35,387 bases of DNA from Perkinsus olseni (Eukaryota > Perkinsozoa > Perkinsida), in contig JABANN010000362.1 in the NCBI GenBank assembly GCA_013115125.1, positions 1 through 35,387 on the forward strand. Reading direction: 5' to 3'. The translations under genes were made by a program, and so were the position numbers. Positions 10,250 to 21,300 of this stretch are shown one piece after another; position 1 is the first letter of the stretch; every line of letters starts with the position of its first letter. The notes beneath the pieces were generated by a model. The model saw only the letters and a list, made by a program, of their open reading frames with translations. It did no database searches and was not told the origin of the DNA.

Positions 10250-13040
10250 TCATCGCTTGCTGCGGATGTTGCCTCTCCGTAAAGAGGGTAAAGGGGTGGC
10301 AAGAAGGTCCTTAATCTCTGATAACTGTTTAGACCTCTTATCACTTCCCTTAGTGGATCCCCGTCTCCCAAGGCCTTGGAACTCATCCTGATTACCACAA
10401 TTCTGTAAAACCCAACATAACCCTACTACCTCATCGTCATCATCATTGGCATTATCATCATCTATATCACTTAGTGGTAGGTCAGCATCCTGAGCCATCT
10501 TTCTCATCCATGCCTTCTCCTTATTATCCCTCTGTTCTCTATGTTGGGCTCCTTCATAATCGTTAACCACCAACAGTAGATGTTTAATGAATGAGATATC
10601 CCTACAACCACACTGACGTTATCATGATGCTGGGCTATTCACCACTGACCTGCTGTTAACGATAATATCCTTTGCTGTGACATTAACAGCTTCTAATGTC
10701 CTCCGCCATGCACCATCCTCACATGGTGTCCTTATTATTATACAATTACCTTTGCGACCAGCCCTAGCGGTACGCCCAGACCTAACAATAAGAATGAAGA
10801 CCTTTACTAGCCATGCTGGTGATGCCCTTGCCTGTGGATGAACAACTCCAGCACTCTCGGACAGTTAACATGAATGACCGTATCCACATCAGGCAGGTCT
10901 AAACCTCTTGCTGCTAAATCAGTTGTCACCAGTACACCACAGCGAGAATTCCGAAACTTCTCCAACTTCTTCAGCCGATCCTGAAAGAGTTATGATGACT
11001 AACGAGTACGGTTGTTATTATATTACCTTCTGTTTGAGATCAGAATGCATACCACATACATTAACCTTATCAGGAGTAGCGAGAGATAGTATTGACGATA
11101 GACGATAAACATAGCTGATCGAGTTAACAAACATGATTATCTTACCACCAGCACCATGCTTGGTAGAGGCATGCCTGATCAATAGTAGTAACCAGTGGTG
11201 GTGACGTTGTTATATCTTACTCGTTGTCATCGTGCCCAGGGCCAAACCTTTTATGTAGATAGTACACTAAGGCCGCTTCTCTATCTTTATCAACACTAAC
11301 TCTGATCTCCTCAAACGTGAGAGTATCAGGCAATAACGTCGTGCTGCTGCTGCTGCTGCTGCTGCTTGATGAAGTTTTATTCGAGGGTACAACAACATTC
11401 CCTTCCTTGGTAAGGTCAATAACCTCTCTATGATTCTCCCCTCTCAATCGTAACTATCACAAACATTACGATATCAATGACATGAGGATGATGATGTTCA
11501 TTATGATGTTGATGATAATACTTTGCTGAGCAAGCGTGTTATCTTATCTCCTGCTACTTTCCTTGATCGCTCTATCCTCTTCTTCTCTCGTTTTGATACA
11601 ATACCCGTGATATGGGAGGATTCAGTGGCTAGTGTTGCCGAGAATACCAAATGCTGAGGATGATAACTATGACAACATGATTGAATGTATGTACTAAGGG
11701 ATGATTCCCCTCATCATCTTATTATTACCTGTATTTTGTTAGCCTGAGTAGTCGTGTATACAGCGTCCAACACCCGACTAAGATCCTTGAAATGTCCTTC
11801 ATCAGCAACTAGCCTATCAGCCTCATCTAGGACTATTGTCCTTAGTTGTGGTAATAACTCCTTCTTCAACTTATCCGACGCCTACACATCTCATCATCAT
11901 CAGAGTCCCCATTATCGATGCCTACTTGTATCTCAGTATCAGCCCTATCTAGCACATCAGCACTAGATTTAATAGTAGCACATCCTAATAAAGCTGCCAA
12001 TCGTCCAGGTGTCGCCACTATTATGTTCGGCACCTACACCACACTATTCGCCATGAAATTAGTAAATCATAAGCACCTTATTAATGAGCCTATGCTGCTT
12101 TTGTATAGACATGCCACCCACCATAGGAGCTATCAATAGGTGTGGTATGTATCGCCCAGCCTTGAGCAGATGGGAATGAACCTAGTACAGCTACTACCAT
12201 ACCTGCCATTATCCTAAACCATCACCTGCATGGCCAACTCTCGCGTTGGTACCACAATGAGAGCATCCAATTTACGACGCCCATCACTATTATTATCATC
12301 AACAGCAGCAGATGATGAAGTTTGCATGTAGAGGATATTGGTGAATAATGGTATACCTATTATTAATACTGAATACTACCATTCTCAATGTTATTGTTAC
12401 TGTTACTACCATAGGCGAGTGTTTTGCCACTACCAGTCTCAGCGGCAGCTAACACATCCTTCCCCAATGGTAATAATGCTGGTGGTATACTGTAACGCTG
12501 TATTGATGTAGGGGTAGTAAAACCCAATCCCTATTATTACATCAATATACCCCCAACTACTACCATAACTGTTATTACCTTCAACCCCATTAGGACTTGG
12601 TCAGGTAGTAATGATGATATCGCCTTCCATTCATTCATACCATTAAGATCTTCTATTCCATCAGTAGGTACATACGTTGCAGGAGCAGGAGTAGTGTGCT
12701 GCTGCTGCAGCTTCTTATTCTTCTTTTTCTTCCTTCGGTCCGTAGTGATATCATCATCGCCCTCAGTTTGATCTTCTGGTAGCTTCCTTTTTAGTATCCC
12801 CTTAATTGCCCCCTGAGTCCCTTCTTCGTCAGTCGGTGGTGTTGCTGTTGGTTTCAAGGCATGTATGAGTTTATCATATTCATCATTAGACGGTTCTAAC
12901 ACCTCTACCCCTAGTAACTGTCCAGCAGCACCTCCCTCCAGTTCCTCTACTGCTAAAGGCATCCATGCTTGCCCAGTCTTCTTACTACGCCTTGCCCCTG
13001 ATGATGATGGTCTCCGCTTCAAACGACGAAGAAGAGACAT
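10250..13040 (-). CDS. DEAD-box RNA helicase, DDX24/Mak5 type (ribosome biogenesis), multi-exon
   Basis: An ATP-dependent RNA helicase. Mak5/DDX24 acts in nucleolar 60S pre-ribosome maturation. The start is ATG 13040 ([20 protein letters not shown], basic). The N-terminal region has a Lys-rich nuclear-signal-like run (RRKKKKNKK, about 12740-12720), then [13 protein letters not shown]. Motifs follow in order: [14 protein letters not shown], motif [10 protein letters not shown] (about 12450-12420), Ia [15 protein letters not shown], motif [12 protein letters not shown] followed by the family-typical EGHF..LSRVLD (about 11850-11780), motif [36 protein letters not shown] and motif [10 protein letters not shown] (about 10785-10760). 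The C-terminal exon has [20 protein letters not shown], then an acidic patch, ending at stop 10250. An AGC run (about 11341-11364) encodes poly-Ser. The EGHF sequence after DEAD separates this family from other DEAD-box groups. Confidence 0.88.
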
Positions 13041-13345
13041 AGAAGAGGAGCAACAGCAAACCTAACGAATAATAATAATAATCGCCACCGATATTCGCCC
13101 AAGCAGTCACGGGGAATGGGCGCGGGTTCGATCCTATCACCTCTCGTTTTTATCGGCGTTTCTTTTCTATTGATCAACGGATTAGTTATGGTACGTTATC
13201 ATCGTTTATCATCATCAGCTGGAGGAGGGGGTAGTGTAACAGCCGCAGTAGCAGGAGTAGGGTCATCGTCATCATCAATATCATCATCAGGAGTATCTAG
13301 CAGAGGCCAACAACAACAACAACGTAGTGGTAATATTCACAGACG

Positions 13346-14927
13346 ATGGCAGATGACAGTAATGGTGACAGTCATACTCAGGCGGCTTAGATCATCATGA
13401 AGACCCTCTCCCCACTACTACTGATACTCGTCTATTAGCCTGGGAGGCGGCATTCGCGTTGGACTTTGGGCATAACTGGGAGAATGCTTATCTAAGTACA
13501 GCAACAGTACAAGGTCATCATCATCATGATACATCATCGTCAATACAGGATGAAGTAATAGTCTCATCATCCAACAACCACTGTTATCACTACTCATGGG
13601 CACTTAGGCCAGAGTTGCTTGGATAACACAATTGATGGGTATTCATCATCATCATGCTCGACCATCAACCTCTGCCAAGGCCACCCCCATCAACACGCAT
13701 ATCGAGGATTTACAGGTTATCATCGTTAGCTACTACTAATGGTTATGTTGACCGATCCTTTTCAGTCCATTATGAGTAATAATTTCCAGGCTTTTTCGGC
13801 CTTGGTACGTAGTTCAATACCGAATAATAATCATCTTTACACCGATGGGTATGATACCAATCATCACGATACTCATCATACGACGACGACAACAACAGCA
13901 GCAGTACAGTTGAAGGTGATGCCATAATAATAACCTTTATCATTTCTGTAGCTTGTCAGAGAACCAGATCAGAATCATCATCAAGTCAGAGTGCAAAGAG
14001 GAGGGCTACTAATAACAATGGAGGTAGTTCCAATACTCATAATAAACACCCTAGCACGGTGCCTCAGTAGCTACTACTATCAACGACAACAATGATACAC
14101 AGTCTATTCATCATGACCCGTGTATCACTGCTGCTGGACCTGTACTGCATGTTACTGGTGGTATGTTCTTACCAATCCTACACCAACCTGCTGTGAACAG
14201 TACAGCTCATAGAAGATCATCATCATCAACCCGCATAAGGTGAGAATAACCACCCACTTGCAATAGTAATAACGATTATCGTCCCCACCATGTCTTTAGA
14301 TCAACGCTCGATACTATTATGGGCCAATCAAACCGCGGTCATACTGCTGATGCTGCTCTTGATTATGACGATGATGATGATGACATCGAGTTCGTTATTG
14401 GTAGAAGTACTAAGGATCTTATCACAGCAGCAGGGAGTCCCTCATCTATGGATGATGTAGTACCATACCAATACTTCCTTCATAATGTTGATGCTCAGAA
14501 GGGCAGCGCCAGATCTACCCATCATCAACTACCATCACTCAATCTAGCTAACCTACCAGGCTCACAAGCAGTGTCTCGGAGGCATGCTGTTATACGAAGG
14601 GTAGCTAACGACAAGCTTCACACACTACCATCAGGACCAAGGTCACAACAATATCATCATCAACAACACTCCTCTAGACGTCATAAGGGGGTACAAGAGG
14701 ATGCCTACTCAAGTGACTGGATACTCATCAACAACTCACTCAATGGTAGTAGTAGTACTGCTATTATCATCATACTCAAGGTTATTACCCTGGCAGGAAC
14801 AGAGGTTGATTCGAAGATACTAAGGTCAGTAGGGGAATCAGCACCATTGTACCATGGTAGCAGCATACGTATAGGAAGACAAACATTTGCTTTTTATAAT
14901 TATTCTTCGCCACATCTACAACAATAA
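13346..14927 (+). CDS. FHA-domain protein, possibly MCRS1-like, multi-exon
   Basis: FHA domains bind phospho-threonine peptides and are common in nuclear signalling and chromatin proteins. The last exon (about 14300-14927) carries the domain: FVIGRSTKDL, LNLANLPGSQAVSRRHAVIR (the SRRHA core), WILINNSLNGSS, and LYHGSSIRIGRQTFAFY, ending at stop 14927. A long His/Ser-rich insertion splits it. The L-x-L...SRRHA..I layout resembles the microspherule protein (MCRS1) FHA, but this is inference. Upstream exons are less certain. A proposed start ATG 13346 (MADDSNGD) joins across a 20-nt intron (13371-13390) to HHEDPLPTTTDTRLLAWEAA. Middle exons probably include SIMSNNFQAFSAL (about 13768-13806) and AAGPVLHVTGGMFLP (about 14130-14175). 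An earlier ATG at 13116 opens a hydrophobic frame that I consider less likely. Confidence 0.6.
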
Positions 14928-15054
14928 CAGCATCATCATCCTCACTACTAGCGTTATTATCATTTCATATTCTCTTCAACAGCGTCCTCAGCAGTACATT
15001 GTGTTATTGTACTAGCATATTATCAGTACACCACTGGCAGTGATATTGAGAACA

Positions 15055-16783
15055 TGTCCGATAGTCGTCACCATCACCACCACGTGGATGAGGCAACCTT
15101 CATGGTCGAAGCTAATGAACAGCATCATCATCTGCATAGGGAATCATCACTCATAATAAGCAAATTATCAGCATCTGAGAAACTACTTGAGAAGTTGGCC
15201 CAGTAATAACACCATACACTGCTATATCTCGACTTTCTCTCGACTCCCTCTCGGTCAGGTTCGATAGTAAAGTGAAACGTTTCAAGCATGGTGGTCATGA
15301 TGGTGATGATGGTCAGGAAAGTGGCCATCTTAATGAGAGACCGTCAGATGGAGTTGATGATCATGATTCGACAGAGGTGATGGTGGCTCTCTTAGGAGGC
15401 CGTACTAGCGTTGATGATGATGATGATGATGATCAGGAAGTAACAGACTCTACGGTTGTGTGTCTTCTTCCCGTTGGTGCGGTGCCACCAAGTGGTGATC
15501 AGATCTTGAAGCATTTACATCTTCCTGGGTGTATTATAGATATGGTAGCTTTGGAGGCCATACTCAATGCGAGGAACATCAGAGTCGTCGATGACCTTGG
15601 TTATACAGGTCATACCACAACACTACCACATCTACGACTATCTACGACTCATGATACTTAGATATTAAACATTTGTATACAGCTTTACTCGATGAAGTAG
15701 GAATTCGAACTACTCGTGTGGATGATGGTGCTGGGGCCTTGCTAGATCTGAGGAAGCTATTCAAGGTAGTACACAAGATGATGATGGTTGGCCACTAGAA
15801 TGCATCACCTACTTGTAGGTCAATGATGCTAACGGAGAGAGTACCTTGGAGGACAAAACCGATGATGATATCCGGTCAAGGTTCACAACTGATGAGAATC
15901 TTGTAGCCAATACACAAGGATTATACTCTATTAACGATGATGAGAGGATAATTAGAGGCCTTGCTGGGGAGGATATTATGAGTAATGATGAAGGGAAGAT
16001 TGATTCGGGAATGGTGAATGCAAGAGATAGGAAAAGTAGTACAACTTGGACGCCAGTGGTTATTACTATCAACACTCAGAGTCCAAGATCACTGCCTTGA
16101 ATGCTCTCCGCGTGGCGTACCTTCAACGGGGTAAGGAGATCAACAATCATGCTATAATAGAAGGAATCATCAAGTTACTGATGTTGGACAGTGACACGGC
16201 TGTTACCCTGAGTGTAGTCCTACTACCGGTACACTCGAACACATCATTATTCATCACAGGCGTTAAGTGCATTGGAGGGATTGTCGAAAGAACACGAAGA
16301 TGCGGTATCACAAGGGGTTGCAGCATATCTATCACGTCCCGCCATGACTTCAAGAGATGCTACCAGCAATGAGCTCAGAGCAGTTGTAGCAAGCCTTATG
16401 AAGGTTCACTTGAAGGCGGTACTGGAAGGATGCTATCAGTCGACTGATGCCAGAAGGAATGCTGCTGCAAAAAAGAAGAAGACTACAAAGTGGATACCGT
16501 ATCAACTTGTCACCGCTCATCTCAATCCTACCACAACGCCCTCTGAGGTATTAGTATTAGGAGAAGTTAGGGTAAGAATACTGGTATCGGTTTTTAGTTA
16601 TTGGACATCGGTAAAGCGTTACTAAGAGTTGATGAGACCTTCGATGAGGGTACCATAACTAAATTACGAGTGAGAAGAATGGTACTGTCAACCGCTGCGG
16701 TTGTTGGACCGTGAATGCATCAGGAACTGGCCGAGGAGGAGCTCACTCGCCTTGGAGTGTCCGATGTCTCTCATGGCGCTTGA
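15055..16783 (+). CDS. Unrecognised acidic/His-rich protein, multi-exon
   Basis: I do not recognise this family. The start at ATG 15055 gives MSDSRHHHHHHVDEATF, with a natural six-His run. The first exon ends SEKLLEKLAQ and splices over 15208-15256 into FDSKVKRFKHGG. Then come an acidic run (VDDDDDDDQEV), LKHLHLPGCIIDMVALEAIL, DIKHLYTALLDEVGIRTTRV (about 15663-15722), DENLVANTQGLYSINDDERI, DASGYYYQHSESKITALNAL (about 16047-16107), EHEDAVSQGVAAYLSR, a basic patch AAAKKKKTTKW and HLNPTTTPSEVLVLGEV. Two closing introns (about 16571-16595 and 16671-16731) join to LLDIGKALLRVDETFDEGTI and a terminal exon ELAEEELTRLGVSDVSHGA, stop 16781-16783. Mostly helical, with no membrane segment or signal peptide seen. 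The end overlaps the convergent CutC gene by about 13 bases. Confidence 0.6.
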
Positions 16784-17956
16784 TGCGATGAAGACCCCTC
16801 ACTGGTGGGAGTAGCATGATGCAAATTAGATTCGGTTTCCAACTTACATTTGTATTGAGTATACTTGCACTCACCTCCACTGTAGTTTAGCTCGGTTACC
16901 GTACTGGTATATACATCAACATCTTTCAACACAACAACCATCAACCGACCATCAACAATCAGTGAACTTATACACACTTTAGATTGAGTATACCCGCACT
17001 TCTCGAGTGTACCTCCTTAATCTTGGTATGTTCCACTAGCGAACGAAGGTTATGCTCCCTTACACCACCTGATGGCAAAGATACCACGACCTCCGTACTA
17101 ACTCTACACACCTGCCATTATTATACTAATATCAATATTCTTCTCTGTGACATGTTGCTGGATATCTCGTAATACCTAAAGGTTGATATCATCTTCATTA
17201 TTGTCCAGTGTCTGATAATACATCCCTCCCTTCTTCAGCAGTTGAGTGGAGCCCGGAGGTAAGGACTCGTCGAACACCACAATGATGCAGTTGGTCAATA
17301 ACTCGCATGGCTGCTGCTGCTGCTGCTGCTGCTGCAGTACTACTCTGATAATGATAGGACTTCACACCCACTACCACACATCAGTACCCTCTTACTGTGG
17401 TATCAGCATCAGCATCAGCATCAGCATCAGCATCAGCATCAGCCGTTATACAGTCGATAGCCTTATGGAAGGTAACAGGCCATGGTGCTGCACATTCTAC
17501 GACCTTCGATACGGCATTGACGTCAGGAGAGGTGTTATCTTTTGATAGAGCTCCGAACTGAATAGAGATGGTTGATACTTGTGATGCCAACTAACTTCCT
17601 ACCACAACACCATCAAGTGATAGATGCTTCTTCCATGAACGTAATGTATTAAGCATGCTATCTATCTCGACTGAGGAATATATGAAATCCCCACCACGGC
17701 ATCTCAGCATCACTACGACCTCCACATTGTATTCAGAACATATCTTGATAGTATCTTTGATTAGCTCATCAGATGGGCTCAACCTGATTAGTGTTGCGTA
17801 TGGTCAGAACAGGAAGGCTTATTACCCATCAAACTCCATCTCTGAGCACAACTCAATTCTATCTGCTCCATTACTGCATGCAACCTGTACTTCCGATAAA
17901 CTGCTACAACATATCTCATAGGTTTCCACCAAGGGAGTCGCGAGTAATGATGACAT
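16771..17956 (-). CDS. cutC: CutC-family protein (copper homeostasis/TIM-barrel), multi-exon
   Basis: CutC proteins are TIM barrels linked, not firmly, to copper handling. The start ATG 17956 gives MSSLLATPLVETYEICCSSL, then GADRIELCSEMEFDG, and an intron (about 17782-17826) leads into LSPSDELIKDTIKICSEYNV. The family core VVVMLRCRGGDFIYSSVEID is intact, followed by LDGVVVG. Next exons give PWPVTFHKAIDCI (the VTFHRAFD motif), RVLTSGLHSTAEEG (RVLTSG motif) and, across a splice, IMAGGGVREHNLRSLVEHTK with EVHSRSA. The last exon reads DVDVYTSTVTELNYSGGECK and stops at 16771. The conserved EICxxS, CxRGGDF, TFHxA and RVLTSG blocks together make the assignment firm. Introns hold a (GATGCT)n hexanucleotide repeat (about 17402-17443) and a CTG run (17311-17335). 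Confidence 0.85.
17402..17443. repeat. (CAGCAT)n hexanucleotide repeat
   Basis: About seven tandem CAGCAT units. The tract lies in or next to an inferred CutC intron just downstream of the TFHKAID exon. It is the only hexanucleotide repeat I noticed among many trinucleotide ones. Confidence 0.8.
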
Positions 17957-18307
17957 TGCGAGTGCCGACTGAATGTTGAATCCGCTTTAAAAACAACTCG
18001 GCACTGGAAGGCACTTGAACCGCTAGCTTCGTGTCGCCCGTAGAGACGTTATTTTGTGCAGCAATGTGTGATGCATGTGTTTCCCCATGATGTTACTATA
18101 AGACCAACGCAAATCCCATACTATAGAGAGGAGACCTTCCTGATACACTGCTGATGGGAAAAACCTCTTCAAGATCTCTCAATGATAAGATGCGGCACGA
18201 GGTGAAGATGTTCACAACGATGCCATGAAGTGGTGGTGACCTTGGCAAGGTCAACGACATGAACCATGAAAAAGTGAGAAGAGCGGTGGTCGTCGTCGTC
18301 ATCGGAC
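17957..18307. other. Intergenic stretch between fusion gene and CutC
   Basis: About 350 bases between the aminotransferase stop and the CutC start, both on the minus strand. It would hold the 3' UTR of the first gene and the promoter of the second. I see no convincing exon, repeat or RNA gene. Confidence 0.5.
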
Positions 18308-21300
18308 TCAGCAAGTCTCTAATGATAGTAAAAAGTCTCGTAGCCTATCGCAAGCATCATTGATATCCTCTACCGATGTAGCGTATCTACCAATACATAA
18401 TCATCATCAATGATGATGATTATTATTATTACGATAGTCTAACCACGGGTTGTGTGGTGTAGAAACCTTCACCGGGTACAATAGATAAGCCTTGTGATGA
18501 GAGGAGTTGTTCGCCTGAGACACACCAGTAACAGCAATATTATGGCAATAGCAGTATTACAAAGTTGAGAAACTGCGAGTGTATCATCTCCCTTCAACTC
18601 TCTCATCTTGTTAACATAATAACCGAGATCGGGCATAGCATAGAACGCTCCTTTTGGAGGTTCTCTTGGGCAGACTACGTTTGGTATAGCCTGGAGACGA
18701 GCGAAAAGTAAATCCCTTTTATGTTGGAGTTGAGCCAGCTTCTTCTGATGCCATGATGATGGTACATCACGCAGGGCAGCCAAGCCCCCTGCTTGGGATG
18801 CCGTGCCTGATGATGATGATGATGATAGGGGGTGGCTGACTATGGTTATCATTATTCGATAGTATTATGATGATACTACATGCACAGCCAGTTATCTGAC
18901 CTAATATCTTCCCCATACCCTTTATCCATTTATCATCACTGCATACAGCATAACCCAGTCGTAAGCCAGTCATAGCGAATGCTTTAGAGAACCCTCCAAT
19001 GGTACTGACATAATATCGATAACGAATGATATCAGCAGCAGCAGCGGTGGTGGTGATGGTATTATTACATTATTCGACTCCTCACTGTTGGATTACATAT
19101 ACCTGCTAGAGTATAATGAACATCACCATCATAGACTAATCTTTCGTAACTAACTTAGGATCATAACAAGAGGGGGGGGGGGTTTCATTATTACAGATCA
19201 TCACATACCACCATGATATGGGTATGTTCCTCGAGGAGTGCCCCTATACGTATTAACCTTACACATTAGCGACATTAGCAACCCTACCAATACTAGTGAT
19301 TATTCTTACTCATCCTTCGGTATAACATGACCAGTTGGATTACATGGTGAGTTTAATAACAATACTCTAGTCTTGGGTGTGATAACCTAATGGGTGTTGG
19401 TATTAGGTGTACTCATGATACTGATGAGTATTACTGATGCTATGCTATGAGCTGTGATAGCATAGTCCGGTGAGGATGTATGAATGAAGACTGGAGTGGC
19501 GTTACACATGAGGGCCAAGTCAGGGAATGTAGGCCAACAAGGGGTTGGTATTATCATCTAAATGATACTATCACTATGACGATGATGACGATGATGGAAA
19601 TGTGGCAATGTACCTCATCTCCCGTATTAAGAATAGTCATAAGGGCAGCAGCTATGGCAGCCTTCCCACTGGCAGTGATGATGACATTACTACCATTAAT
19701 GCATTGGATATTCTTCCGCGTACCAAGATCATCAGCCACAGCTTCCCCTACATGTAATAGCGGCTACCATGATGATAATGATGATAACGAATATTATTAC
19801 TAAGTTCGAATATGCCGTTGGATGGTGAATATTTACACCCGAATCCTGATGTTAATGACGATACTATCGCTGATATAACCTTAAACATGAATAGGACATG
19901 AATCGTCGTCATGCTTCTTTGTTGTGGTTGTTGTTACCTGTGTTGGTGGTGAGAAGTCTGGTTCCCCTACCCCCAATGCACCTTGTATATCCTTACCCTG
20001 CCTCTTCAATTCTAATGCTTGTCCATGTAACCTAACGGTAGTACTTGATGGTACTCTGTTACATAAATCTGATAGACTAGTAGTATCTCCAGGGGTAGTC
20101 TGAAGACTGTGATTAACATGAGCGACGGTGGTGATGATGATGCATTACCCGTTCTTGTAACATATCTTTAACGGATTGTAGACTATTGTTGAAGGCTATG
20201 AGTTGTCGCCCAGAAGCTTTATTATATCGATATAGGCCTTTGAATAAGGCATCACTGAGTGCAATTGCAAGAGGACTAGTAGCAATACTGGACGATGATG
20301 ATGATGATGATGATGATGATGATCATTACCTATCATTGATAGTATTATGCATAAGCTTGATAAGGCTTCTGAAGCCTAATGTATCGATATTAGTAGTATG
20401 GAGTCTGGGTGTGATACCACCAAGTACCCTTCCAGTTAGATGTGTAATGAACTGTGTTGCAGCAGATATCTTATCATGTTCCGCAGTTGACATACTAACA
20501 AGTCTACATCCACATCGCTCGAATAGACTCAACCACCAACTTCTACTATCATCATCATCATCATCATCACCATGCGATGTTGGTGATGATGTGCTACCAT
20601 TACCATCATCATCATCATATACCAAGGGTAAGTTATACCAACCATATTTACCGCTATCGGGTCCAAACATCGGGTGTGTGCATAGGATACTCACGTTGGG
20701 ATAATCTTGGAACGCCTCTCTCATTATCTAAGGCAATCGTTATTGAGTGGCCATAATGATGATGATGATGATGATCCAGCTGGTGTGGAGTAGTACTACA
20801 GGAGTACTACCTGTTGTGGGTATTCCTTTACACTGCATACATCCACTAACAGGATATCCTTCCTCTTACCCCTCCCTCTTTCGGACTTCATGATTGCTGA
20901 TAGTTTATTGACAACTTCTGCAAATGATAATACTGAAGTTGCAATAACAATAATATCTGGCTTCTCATTATCCAGCATATCCTTCATATCTGGATAGTAT
21001 CTAAGGAGGACAATGCAGCATTGATCAGGAGTTATTATTATCATTACCTAATACCAAGAGTAGCAGCATGGTGAGCGCATCCAGTATCATCCTCCTTCCT
21101 GTTAGTAGCACTAAAATTGACGCTACCACCACCACCACCAGTACCACATAATCTTGTCAAGCGCTCACATAGGAATTGTGCAAACTTGCCGTATCTTAAT
21201 ATAGTGAGATGACGATATTATAATCACTGATAATAATAACGAATGATGATGATGTACCCTATGAAAGACACAGATCTCCTCTTCCCCTGATGTGGTGGTG

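Noticed and set aside
13121-13140. tRNA T-loop-like string (GGTTCGATCC)
   Set aside because: The flanking bases do not form a T-stem, and no anticodon arm or acceptor stem could be built around it.
13116-13397. Membrane protein starting MGAGSILSPLVFIGVSFL
   Set aside because: The frame runs into Ser/Gln repeats and stops; the MADDSNGD start with a 20-nt intron gives a better join to the downstream exons, although I cannot exclude a 5' exon.
20290-20325. Poly-Asp open frame on the plus strand opposite the fusion gene
   Set aside because: It is an antisense reading of an intronic ATC repeat between TyrA exons.
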